DNA from: Mangifera indica
Taxonomy: Eukaryota > Streptophyta > Magnoliopsida > Sapindales > Anacardiaceae
Length of the DNA: 64,000 nt
Direction: 5' to 3'
Assembly: GCF_011075055.1 (NCBI RefSeq)
Contig: NC_058150.1
Coordinates: forward strand, 3,968,001-4,032,000
Part shown: one piece after another, positions 14,000 through 23,290 of the stretch
How the letters are laid out: every line of letters begins with the position of its first letter
Numbering within the stretch: position 1 is the first letter of the stretch
Translations under genes and position numbers: made by a program
Notes under the pieces: generated by a model
Told to the model about the DNA's origin: nothing
Seen by the model: the letters and a program-made list of their open reading frames with translations, nothing else
Databases searched by the model: none

Positions 14000-15077
14000 T
14001 CATGCCGTCAGCTTAGGTGAATCACTAACAGTATTCGAATGCTGTAGGTGTAATGCAGCCAACAAGCCTTGGCAGGTTTCACCAGGTGCCCCTCCCACTT
14101 GAAAGTCAACAAGTTTCTTCTGTTTCCTGTAGTAATCTTCCAATGCCTTATTATGAAATGATTATAAATAATTCACAATCAATAAGAATTTTCGTTCAAG
14201 AAGACACTTCTTAATGCAAGCAAGTATAAATTACCTGCCCAGCGTAGATTCGGAATTTTTCATTCCAGGCGGCGGTAGCTTCAACCGTGGAAAACCTGGA
14301 ACTCCTCGTGCTAAGAAACTCCCAGCGAGAAGAAAAGGCTTCCCCGTCCAGATTCTTTTTAACCAAGTGCTCTTCAGTGCACTTAAAATTCACAACTAGA
14401 TCGATGTCCACAATTTGATCAAGAATCTCCTGCAAAGACATCCAGTTTTCAAGAGCATATAAGACCGTTAGAATTCACCCACGCCTGGCTTTCAAAGAAA
14501 ACGCAGAAGCTCAGACTTACAGCTTGGATCCTTGTGCGAGGAATTCCATCTAGAATGAAGCCGTTTTCCCCTCTATAGTATCCTTCTTCCAGCCTCTTCG
14601 AGAGCAATGCAAATATTACATCCTCTCGAACAAGCTTTCCTTCGTTTACAGCATTTGCAATCTAAAGTGAGGAAACCGAACGTTTAGAAATTTCCAACAA
14701 AACTTATAAAAAAATAAAAACAGAATACAAAATTAAATAAAAACCTGTTTGTAGAGAGAGGAGCGAGGGTTAAGCTCTTGTCTAACAAGACTTCCCATAG
14801 AAATGTGAGGAACTTCTAGAAGCTTCCACAAACGCTCGGCGTACACATGTTTCTTCACCCCCGGGTCTCCAATAAGCACCCAGTGGACACCTCTCTTTGG
14901 CGACGACTCAGCCGATCCAATTCTAGGCGCCATCCAGCTGTTTTCCCCATCCAAATCATACTCCTCGTCGTAGTAGTCGTACTGCAATTGAGCCGCAGCT
15001 GACGATCCGTAGGCTCTGGTTTTACACAGTTGGCAGAGCAGCAACGCGGCAGCTCTCGGTCTGGTAAGTCCGACCAT
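14000..15077 (-). CDS. Adenylate-kinase-like protein, organelle type, atypical P-loop (4 exons, 271 aa)
   Basis: On the minus strand the exons are 15077-14745 (111 codons), 14661-14521 (47), 14429-14235 (65) and 14146-14000 (48 plus TGA). All junctions are phase 0 with GT-AG borders. The N-terminus (MVGLTRPRAAALLLCQLCKTRAYGSS as read in two parts, Arg-rich and lacking acids) is a likely plastid or mitochondrial transit peptide, followed by an acidic D/E/Y stretch. The nucleoside-monophosphate-kinase core follows: the P-loop position (WVLIGDPGVKKHVYAERL), the NMP-binding segment VPHISMGSLVRQEL, the lid-side motif GFILDGIPRTRIQA and then DQIVDIDLVVNFKC. The usual adenylate-kinase P-loop GxPGxGKGT reads GDPGVKKHV here, keeping one Lys but losing the GKGT glycines and Thr. 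Arabidopsis has probable adenylate kinases (ADK6/ADK7 group) with similarly altered loops. The fold is clear, but catalytic competence is doubtful. Exons 1 (3' part), 2 and 3 are copied at 40148-40905. Confidence 0.9.
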
Positions 15078-15404
15078 GGCGGCGCGAGAAGAATGAAAGA
15101 TTTTTGGTTGGTTTTTCAGGTAGGGGTCACAAAAGCGGAGGTTTTAGCAAACAATCGAAATGAGACCGGTAGCAGTCTGAATTTACGAAGGTGCCATTGT
15201 CTTTTGGCCACGTGTTGGGTGATTAATGGCTAGAATCTGTTACGCGCGTGTTAAGTCCGCGATGTTTGGAGAGTCGATGGTTGAAATATTGACGCGTGGA
15301 TTCACTTTAAGGTAAGTGTCCATCCAATTTATCAATATCCCTCATTATTAAATGTACTTAAAATTTTTTCAATGGAATCAAAATTTTTTTAGACTATTGG
15401 ATAT

Positions 15405-15570
15405 TTAGAATCAACAAAATTATATATATATATTTATGTATAATTTAAATATATAAATAATATATTATTATATAATTTGATGATTTATAATTAAAGATAA
15501 AATAATACTTAATCATATGATAACATATTATCTATATATTAAAATTATATATAAAAAAAATCTATATATG
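15405..15570. repeat. AT-rich fold-back (palindromic) element remnant
   Basis: A TA-rich imperfect palindrome with arms around attatatatatatatttatg and its complement near 15535-15560. It contains the internal motif taatcatatgataacatatt found in other fold-back elements of the array (25675, 42299). A shorter version lies at about 41055-41165 in unit 3, so it predates at least one unit duplication. The ends are not defined. Confidence 0.4.
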
Positions 15571-15677
15571 TAGTGTTCAAAATTTTGAGATATAAAATTT
15601 TTCATGGACATCAAAAGTAATTTAATAATATTTTATTCAATTTCATAAAGAACTTATTAAAAAAAAACATATATTTG

Positions 15678-16079
15678 TTAATGATTCCAAGGAAAACAAG
15701 TCTCGTCATCGTCTTCAAGGCATGGACCATTTTCTCTTATATTCCAAGTACAATGCATGCATTTATCTCTCATCTGAATGAAGATATCAAACCACTCATC
15801 ACCCCCTTGCCATCCGAAATGACAATAAAATCGAGTTCCCCCCAAAACACTCAACTTAAAATGAAAAGAGAATTCAGCCGAATGAGAAAGTACATGTGCA
15901 CCAAGATCATTATCAGCGGATTTACAATGAAGAGCCAAGTCTAATTTACTTTGTAAATCATTCACTATAGTAACATTCACCTTCTCAGGGAAGCTTAATG
16001 ATTCACTTATTATCACTATATATGATATTATTAATAGCTTTAATAAGAAAATTATAATTGCTTTTGACCTCATACTCAT
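15678..16079 (-). CDS. SPH-A1: S1-type plant self-incompatibility homologue (secreted, 133 aa)
   Basis: Intact single-exon frame on the minus strand. ATG 16079 is preferred over upstream non-ATG codons. Residues 1 to about 27 are a hydrophobic signal peptide (KAIIIFLLKLLIISYIVIIS). The mature part opens with the family motif VNVTIVNDLQSKLDLALHCKS and contains the characteristic FYCHFGW and WFDIFI segments. Six Cys (52, 86, 107, 110, 120, 128) would form the disulfide-bonded S1 beta-fold. NVT near residue 35 is a glycosylation sequon. Family members are small secreted proteins; the poppy S1 founder is a stigma determinant in self-incompatibility, but most paralogues have unknown roles, often as reproductive or stress-related signals. 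The C-terminus DDDETCFPWNH marks the A class. A MITE lies about 380 bp upstream, in its putative promoter. Confidence 0.9.
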   Translation of the reverse strand: MSMRSKAIIIFLLKLLIISYIVIISESLSFPEKVNVTIVNDLQSKLDLALHCKSADNDLGAHVLSHSAEFSFHFKLSVLGGTRFYCHFGWQGGDEWFDIFIQMRDKCMHCTWNIRENGPCLEDDDETCFPWNH

Positions 16080-16459
16080 ACTCAATTTTCAAAAATTAAA
16101 AATTTTTTACCTCTAAATTCTTGTATAATAATTATTTATATTTATAAGTTACTAAAGTGATAGATATACGTTACAATTATTTTGATTTTATCCTTATTTA
16201 TATATTTTTAGAAAGTAATTATGAATAGTATTATAATCATACACTTACCTTAATCGTTTTAATGAAAATAAATGCTATTAAATTTTTATTTCCATGTTTG
16301 TTTTACATTTGTAATTGTAAATCCGTAATTGTTATTTAAATTAAGATAATAAGAATTACATTCAATACTTATACAAATAAAAGATAGTATAAATTCACAG
16401 CATATTATTGAAATATAAGTGGGAACCAATATTACTACTTATTTCATTCTTATCTTTTA

Positions 16460-16962
16460 GGGGCGTTTGGTTTGGATAATGTTTTATTACTAAAATAGAA
16501 AAATTACCTTGAATATAAATTACTTAGAAAATTACTAGGTATAAATGATTACTATATTTGATAAAATTTGGTAGGTATAAATAATTATTGTGTTTGGTTA
16601 AAGAAAATAAAAGATTACTAGTATATTATTTTACTTAAATGCCCTTGAATATAATTATTTTTAAATATTTTTTATATTATTTGTCATATTAATTAAAAAT
16701 AAATTTATTTTTATCTCAAAAAATTAATAAATAATAATATAATTATAATAAAATCAAGATTACTTTGATAATCTTTAAATACTTAAGGTAAAGGTGGTAA
16801 TCAGATTACAACCTATATTACTTGCCATGTCAGCATTGGTAATAGAAGATTACTATAATATTTTATTACTGATAAACCAAATAAGAGAATAAAATATAGA
16901 TTACCAAAGGAATAAAAGATAGATTACCAAAGTAATTTTAAAAACCCCAACCAAACGCCCCC
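16460..16962. mobile_element. Tourist/Harbinger-like MITE upstream of SPH-A1
   Basis: A 503-bp element bounded by TTA target duplications (16457-16459 and 16963-16965). Its terminal inverted repeats start GGGGCGTTTGGTTTGG and end CCAACCAAACGCCCCC. Matching unoccupied sites (tcttttaaaatttg) are found at about 28143 and 42106 in units 2 and 3. It is the reverse-oriented relative of the element at 17927. No coding capacity. TTA duplications and GGGG..GTTTGG termini are typical of PIF/Harbinger-derived Tourist MITEs. Confidence 0.92.
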
Positions 16963-17193
16963 TTAAAATTTGTTGAACAGTTCAAGAGTAGGCCGTGAGT
17001 CCAGGACCAAATAAGATCAAAATGGGTTTTGAGTATGAATTAAGACAATGGTTAGTTTGTAGATTTTCCTTTTGGGTAAGAAGCGTGGTAATCAAAAGTT
17101 TAATTTAAAAATATAGTAAAAAAAAATTAAATTTATATTTCTTTTACATATAAAACTCTTCTATTATCATTCAAGATATTTCTTAGAGATAAA

Positions 17194-17563
17194 TAGGGGT
17201 GTTTAAAATTATATAATATTCAAACTGAAGTGATTTTAGAATAAAAAATTGAACTAAAAAGTAGGTTATTTGAAAAATTGATTCAGATACTGTTTAAAAA
17301 AAATAAAAAAATCAATTTTTTGATTCAATTATTGATTTGTCTAATTTTTAAAAATAGTTAACCAAATCGAATTGGTTTTTAAAAATTTGAATAAATTCGG
17401 TTTAAACTCGGTTAATTAAAAATTGAGTTCAATAAATTAGTATTTTCGATTCGATTTAAAATTGGTTAATTTTTAAATTTGTTCATGATTTTTTTTAAAC
17501 TAAAAATTTAATTTAATTCAAAAATTGATAAACTAATTCAGTTAACCAGTTTTAAACATCCTA
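17194..17563. mobile_element. Non-autonomous inverted-repeat element (unit 1 copy)
   Basis: The element runs from TAGGGGTGTTTAAAATT to TTTTAAACATCCTA and is internally rich in aattggtt/aaccaatt-type inverted runs. A homologous copy is at 28379-28736. In unit 4 only the left end remains (about 54188-54208). The TAGGG-type terminus resembles hAT-derived MITEs, but a clean target duplication was not recognised. Not coding. Confidence 0.5.
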
Positions 17564-17886
17564 GGAGGTAAGTTTTATATAATATGCTAAAACACTTATA
17601 TTATATGAGTGGACATGTTATGTGAATCAATTAATTTATCGCGTCAGTATATATCCATTCTCTTATTCTTTACCAGGTAAGGGTCCATCTAATTCATTAA
17701 TATTTCTTATTAATTAATATATTTAAAATTTTTGAATAGAATATATTTTTTTAGAATGTTGGCTCTTTAGAGTAACGTGTGTTCAAAATGTTGAAATATA
17801 AAATATTTCTTGAACATCAAATTCAATCGATCAAAAATAACTTAATAATATTTTATTCAACTTTGCAGAGAACTTCGTGAAAACAT

Positions 17887-18743
17887 TCATAGACTATTTT
17901 TATTCCAAGGATAACAAAACTCTTTAGGGGGTGTTTGGTTCCAAGTTTTTAAGATTACCTTGGTAATCTATTTTTTATTCTCTTATTTAGTTTATCAGTA
18001 ATAAAATATTACGGTAATCGTAATCTGATTACCACATTTACCTTAGATATTTAAAGATTACCAAAGTAATCTTGATTTTATTATAATTATATTATTATTT
18101 ATTAATTTTTTGAGACAATAATAAATTAATTTTTGATTAATATGATAAATAATATAAAAATATTTAAAAATAATTATATTCAAGGGTATTTAAGTAAAAT
18201 AATTTATTAGTAATTTTTTATTACCTTTAACCAAACACAATAATTATTTATACCTATCAAATTTTATCAAACATAGTAATAATTTATACCCAATAATCTT
18301 CTAAGTAATTTATCTTTAAAGTAATCTTTCTATTTTGATAATAAAACATTACCCAAACCAAACGCCCCCTTAAAGTCTTCAACGCATGGACTGGTTTCTC
18401 TTATCTCCTAGACACAATGCCTACAAGCATCCCTGATTTGAATAAAGATATCAAACCACTCGGAACGCTTCTGCCATCCGAAATGACAATAAAATCGAGT
18501 TCCCCCAAAAAATTTTACCTGAAAATGAAAAGAGTATTCACCCGAATAAGGCAACACATGTGCACCAAGATCATCATCAGCAGATTTACAATGAAGAGCT
18601 AAGTTCGCCTTACTTCGCAAATCATTCACTATAGTAACATTCACCTTCTTAGGGAAGCTAAATGATTAACTTATTATCGCTATATTTGATATTATTAATA
18701 GTTTCAATAAGAAAATCATAATAGCTTTGTTGAGGGTACTCAT
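17887..18743 (-). pseudogene. SPH-B1: S1-type self-incompatibility homologue, two nonsense codons and a MITE insertion
   Basis: On the minus strand from ATG 18743 the frame encodes the signal peptide (MSTLNKAIMIFLLKLLIIS) and then hits TAA at 18666-18668, where intact paralogues have Glu. The mature domain stays readable (VNVTIVNDLRSKANLALHCKS, FYCHFGWQKRSEWFDIFI) until a second nonsense codon, TAG at 18408-18410, where B3 has Trp. The last coding bases are split off by the MITE at 17927-18369. Beyond it the original C-terminus is still readable (EFCYPWNKNS) to a TGA at 17887-17889. The final conserved Cys is therefore displaced. Inactive. Confidence 0.88.
17927..18369. mobile_element. Tourist-like MITE inside SPH-B1 coding sequence
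   Basis: A 443-bp element with TIRs GGGGGTGTTTGGTT and AACCAAACGCCCCC, flanked by TTA on both sides (17924-17926, 18370-18372). The unoccupied site actctttaaagtc is preserved in unit 4 at about 54496, giving exact ends. The element sits in the Phe-Lys codons of the SPH-B C-terminus. Homologous insertions at the same point occupy 29093-29572 and 42726-43206. Confidence 0.95.
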
Positions 18744-19283
18744 TCTTAACTTTTTATTTATCAAGAACAACTTTTGGTGTCTGGTTTTCATATGGTAGGT
18801 ATTTATATTGGTATGTTCTTGAAATGACAACTGTAAGAGAGTATAGGACAATTATTTTTATATATATTTAGAAAGTAAATATAAATATTATTATAATTAT
18901 AAACATACGTTAGTCTTTTCAATCATATCAAATGTTATTAATTAATCTTTTTTCTAGTAAAAATTGCAACTTTTTTCCTTTTGTGTTTTATATTCGTCAT
19001 TACAAATATGTAATCACTGCAAAAATTGCTTCTTTCAAGTAAGATGATGAAGATTGCATTCAATACTCATAAAACTAAAAGATACTATAAATTTATTGTG
19101 TATTATTTAGATATACATAGAAACCAAAATTATTACTTATTTCATTCTTATCCTTTCAGATTTTTTAAATAGTTCAAGATCAAACTCTAAAGTAATTCTG
19201 CATAAAGTGATTAAGTTTTATGATTTTTTTATAAGTTTAATCTTGGAATATCGTTACAAATGATTTAACATGTTTACTTTTAT

Positions 19284-19301
19284 ACACACACACACACACA
19301 C
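19284..19301. repeat. (AC)n microsatellite, unit 1
   Basis: A short AC run about 180 bp downstream of SPH-C1. The equivalent position is (TA)n(CA)n in unit 2, a long (CA)n in unit 3 and (TG)n(TA)n in unit 4, so one locus has diverged in length and motif across the array. Confidence 0.85.
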
Positions 19302-19482
19302 GTTTACTTCTTTGGTTTCATGCTATGTGGAAGAATAACTCAACTGAATTTGACGAACTCGGATTTACTTTGATTTCGTGAATCAATAAGTTTTATGGTT
19401 AATATTGCAAATACTTAAAGTAACTCAAAAATATTTTATTCAATTACATAGAGAATTCGAAATTAAAAGAAACATACATTCA

Positions 19483-19875
19483 TTAATGATTCCAAGGAAA
19501 ACAGTGCTTTTCAAGGCATGGACCAGTTTCTCTTATATTCCAGATACAATGCCTGCAAGTATCTCTTAACTGAATGAAGATATCAAACCACTCATCACCC
19601 CCTTGCCATCTGAAATGACAATAAAATCGAGTTCCCTTCAAAACACTCAACTTAAAATGAAAAGAGTATTCAGCCGAATGAGAAAGTACATGTGCACCAA
19701 GATCATCATCAGCGGATTTACAATGAAGAGCCAAGTCTAATTTATTTTGCAAATCATTCACTATAGTAACATTTACCTTATCAGAGAAGCTGAATGATTC
19801 ACTTATTATCGCTATATTTGATATTATTAATAGCTTCAATAAGAAAATCAAAATTGCTTTGTTGAGGATACTCAT
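19483..19875 (-). CDS. SPH-C1: S1-type plant self-incompatibility homologue (secreted, 130 aa)
   Basis: Intact frame from ATG 19875, preceded by an in-frame TAA so the start is well fixed. Residues 1-25 are a signal peptide (MSILNKAILIFLLKLLIIS core). The mature domain carries VNVTIVNDLQNKLDLALHC, FYCHFRWQGGDEWFDIFI and six Cys at 52, 86, 107, 110, 120 and 125. The C-terminus LEKHCFPWNH defines the C class, three residues shorter than the A class before the final Cys. Its middle part resembles A1 more than other C copies do, for example LSVLKGTRFYC, which hints at gene conversion. A secreted signalling role is inferred from the family only. Confidence 0.9.
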   Translation of the reverse strand: MSILNKAILIFLLKLLIISNIAIISESFSFSDKVNVTIVNDLQNKLDLALHCKSADDDLGAHVLSHSAEYSFHFKLSVLKGTRFYCHFRWQGGDEWFDIFIQLRDTCRHCIWNIRETGPCLEKHCFPWNH

Positions 19876-20375
19876 ACTTAACTTTTATATATCAAGAACT
19901 TTTGACCTTTAAGTTTTTGTATAATAGGTATTTATATTGATAAGTTGCTAAAGTAACGTATGTAAAAAAGTACGTTACAATTAGTTTAATTTTTTTTTAC
20001 TTTTATATTTCTAGAAAAGTAAATATAATTAGTATTATAATTATCCACATGCCTTAATCTGTTTAAAATAAACAGAAAAGTTATTAATGTTTTATTTAGT
20101 AAAAATAACCACTTTTTTCCTTATGCAGAAACCAAAATTATTACTTGTTTCATTCTTATCCTTTAAAATTTTTTGAACAGTTCAGAGCCAATGGCAATTG
20201 CAGGCCTGAGTCCAAGACCAAATAAGATAAAAATGGGCTTCGAGTTGCATTAAGACCATTGTCAGCCTTCAGATTTTCCTTAAAATTTTTGAACATTTCG
20301 ACAGCCAACAGCAATTGCAGGCCTGAGTGGAAGACCGAATAAGATAAAAATGGGCTTCAAGTTGCATTAAGACCA

Positions 20376-20448
20376 TTGTTACCGTGCAGCTCGAACTCAT
20401 CGCCACAAAGTTAAGAGACTTGCGCTCCATCGACTGGTTAGAAGTCTT
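20376..20448 (-). pseudogene. tRNA-Lys(CTT)-like sequence, degenerate (unit 1, first)
   Basis: On the minus strand the sequence keeps the D-arm-to-variable-region pattern of plant tRNA-Lys: AGCGCAAG, then TCTTAAC. The T-arm is eroded and there is no pairing acceptor stem. Probably a tRNA-derived SINE head or a dead tRNA copy. Confidence 0.55.
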
Positions 20449-20518
20449 TAGATTTTATCTCTAGATTTTATTTTTCTGTTTAAGGTTTCATCGTCACGTT
20501 AGCCGGGCGAAAGAGACA

Positions 20519-20592
20519 CGCCTACTGTGGAGTTCGGACCCCCCACCACAAGGTTAAGAAGCTTGCGCTCTACTGACTGCGATAGCCGGGCC
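20519..20592 (-). pseudogene. tRNA-Lys(CTT)-like sequence, degenerate (unit 1, second)
   Basis: On the minus strand it begins GGCCCGGCTATCGCAGT and continues with GAGCGCAAGC and TTCTTAACCTTGTGG, a tRNA-Lys pattern with CTT in the anticodon position. The B-box GGTTCGA is mutated to GGTCCGAAC and the acceptor stem pairs only partly. It lies about 70 bp from the first copy, in the same orientation. Confidence 0.6.
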
Positions 20593-20611
20593 ATTTGTCC
20601 TCCCCCAGACA

Positions 20612-20812
20612 ACGACTTTTTATATGGTTAATAAAACTAATATTCCCTTGAAGTTGTTTCTAGAATCCACCTAACCACACGTTTGACTGTAAGTTAGGCA
20701 AACAGGAAGGAGCATTGCTGTAGTCTAGCCAGGGTATATAAAATGGCTGTTTAATCATAATTAACAATTAAAAATGTTAAATGATTTGATTAAGTAAATA
20801 AATATCTTGCTC
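20612..20812. repeat. Block R (unit 1): repeated 200-bp spacer segment
   Basis: The segment contains aaacaggaaggagcattg, gtatataaaatggctg and aatcataattaacaatta. Related copies are at about 32765, 39939, 45412, 53213 and 57000. Four lie just after an SPH-C/tRNA block and two at the starts of units 3 and 4. The TATA-like tatataaaat could belong to a lost promoter, but no gene follows. Confidence 0.75.
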
Positions 20813-23206
20813 AATATTTTTTTTCATTTTAAGGTTAATTGACTATTTTTTACAGGAACTTTTATCTAATAATATTTTTCTACGTGTTAATTCAACCAAT
20901 CATTTAAAATAATATTAGTTCATTGGCAAATTTTTACGTGCTAATTTTAAAAGATTTAAATATTTATTTTTGATTTAATTTTATGCGATGGAATGACTAG
21001 ATAATAAATGGTAATTTAAATTTAAATTTAAAAAATTTATTGTAATCCCTCTATTTTATTTTCATGGGATTGTGATTTCTTTTAAGATTGTATAATAATA
21101 GTATAAATTATACAAAATTTTCATCAATAATTCACAATTTTTTATATTATTAGAGTGGAAAATATCTTCCTACACCTGTCAGTTTTCTAATCTGACTTTT
21201 TCCCTTACTCTAGAATTTCATCTTTTTCTTTTTGCAATTGTCCCCCTAACTTTGAAAATGTCAACCCTCTCTCCAACTATTTGCACAACCATCTTCCATG
21301 AACTTTTTTCTCTGTCTTTCACTGATTTCTCTACTTGAGACTGAGTTGATGTTAGTCTAATATATTTTTAGTAGTCTCTCTCCTTTCCGATTCAATCTAA
21401 ATGAGATATTTCGTTTTTCATTATTGTGTATTGTCTAATAAAATGTTTACTATAAAATGTTTATCCTTCTCTAACAAATATCACATTTTGATCAAATGGT
21501 GCTATAATGAAAATGAAAATCCTTTTATGCATGAACTTAAAAGATTCAGGATCACATTTTCAGTGATGCTATTCTGTTAACTCTATGACTACAAAAACAA
21601 CAAAGATTTTGCTTTAGAAATACACTGCATAAGCAGTAATGAATCAGGATCAAAATTAAAAAATCAATAGCCACTTACATCAAGAACTTCTAAATAAATG
21701 GGTCAGCATATCAAGATCCCAACATCACAGAATTCAAACAAAACAAAATTTTAAATTTGAAAATACATGTACGATATATGCAGAAAAATTTTATTTCAAA
21801 ACAAAATATGTCAGTATTACATTATTCAAACAATAATTCAGAGTCCTTAAATTCAATCAATAATACAAAATCAATTTAAAATCCCAAATGAGAGAACAAG
21901 CCTAATAGTGTATGTAGACAAAACAATTTGAAGATTTTGGACTGAATTTTTACAAAAATGATCAATTTTGTTGTGAAAATTATTAGAGATATCAATCGAT
22001 GTCGTAAACACTTGTCAATCACTGCTGGAAGTCATCACCAATGCTACCGTCGAAGAGCAAAAGAAGTTTTATTTGGTGGAGTTGAACTTGAAGATAGGAT
22101 GTTGGTGCAGCCATGGTGGGGGAAGGAAGAGTCGATGAAAGGGTGGTTGTACATGGTGGTGGTTTAAGAAGAAGTCTTAACATTTTCTTTTTTTAAATGC
22201 GAAATACAACACCCAGACCACATACTAGTTTATCTCTAGTAGCCTCTCTTCCTTGTGATGTGGTCTAGATTAAGGATTCCATTTTCCATCATTGTGCATT
22301 ATCCTTTTTTTTTTTGTTATCGTGAAACGTTATTTATTTTCTAACAAATATTACGTTGAGATCAAACAATTATTGTTGTGATTTCTTCATCAACAACACA
22401 ACAAACTCTTTACATATTGTATATAGTTTATTCTGATTATCCTCTCACAAGAATGAAACCCTTTGTTTCACAATTATTTTTTCATCAAAACATACACAAT
22501 TACAAATGTTCAATGATGCTATGACTGATTTGAAGACAACTTTAGCAATAGTGCCTCTTGAAAATCTATCCCTTGGTTTTCATTGCCTGTAGCCAATATT
22601 CCTAGCGCTACATTTCTTGAAAATTTTAAAAAGTTTAAGGTTGTTTTTAAAATTTTTAAATTGTAATATATCCTTTAATAATTTCAAAAATAACAATTAA
22701 ACTCTTAAATAATTGACCAAAACATAACATTTTATAGTTGGTTATAATTTTAATAATTGTTAAGAGTGTAATTGATAAATTTTTAAACTTGTAAAAATAT
22801 ATTTGTAATTTACATTTATATTAAGTGTGTTAATGATTGTTATGCAAATAAAATAAAATAACATAACAATCATTCATAGTAAAACCAAATAGATATACTA
22901 ATGTATGTGGATCATGGGTGTGTATTTGGTCTTAGAGACTTAAAAGGGTGGTAATTGTCATTTTATCAAACCTTGACATGGTCATTTGACCTTAATTTAA
23001 TTAATTTTCATTCTTTTCCCACAAATTTAAGTTGTAATTCAATTTTTAATTTGCTAGTGGGTTGCATCAGATTTCGGCCGTCCGAAATCCAACCACCACC
23101 ACTTCAGTATTGACATTTGGCTCCAGCCACCTGCCACTAATCGTTATTACAAAGGTTAAAAGACAAAAAAGGAAAGAGCAAAGAAGCATCCTCACTTATT
23201 CTTATT
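20813..23206. other. Unit 1 spacer between block R and gene D1
   Basis: No gene is supported. The spacer contains two direct copies of a ~145-bp segment (about 21354-21499 and 22225-22368) flanking ~725 bp. The short frame at 21958-22167 recurs in units 2 and 3 but its reading frame is not maintained. The region 22560-23060 is a conserved AT-rich upstream part of gene D, present in all four units. Confidence 0.5.
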
Positions 23207-23218
23207 CCTATATATATA
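23207..23218 (+). promoter_or_regulatory. TATA box of gene D1
   Basis: The sequence ctatatatata lies about 80 bp upstream of ATG 23291. D2 (cctatatata, 35791) and D4 (ctatataaac, 60496) have matching motifs at the same spacing, while D3 has only ccatataca. The preceding ~120 bp, including ttaaaagacaaaaaaggaaa, is also conserved, which supports a shared core promoter. Confidence 0.6.
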
Positions 23219-23290
23219 CGCAGGGGCGCTCTCTGTCTTTCACAGATTCATATTGAAATAAATTAATTAGGTTCATTTGTTAGGAAAGAT

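Noticed and set aside
16000..18640. Plus-strand frames overlapping SPH genes (for example 18417-18602, 29620-29868, 43254-43685)
   Set aside because: They are antisense shadows of the SPH coding sequences and recur only because the sense strand is conserved.
19284..19301. CRISPR-like or regularly spaced repeat array
   Set aside because: Dinucleotide microsatellites and dispersed duplications only; no spacer-repeat periodicity, and the sequence is a plant nuclear genome.
21958..22167. Short frame recurring in units 1, 2 and 3 (also 34551 and 47692)
   Set aside because: The nucleotide block is conserved as part of the unit, but the reading frame shifts between copies (only the C-terminal end matches), so it is not under protein constraint.
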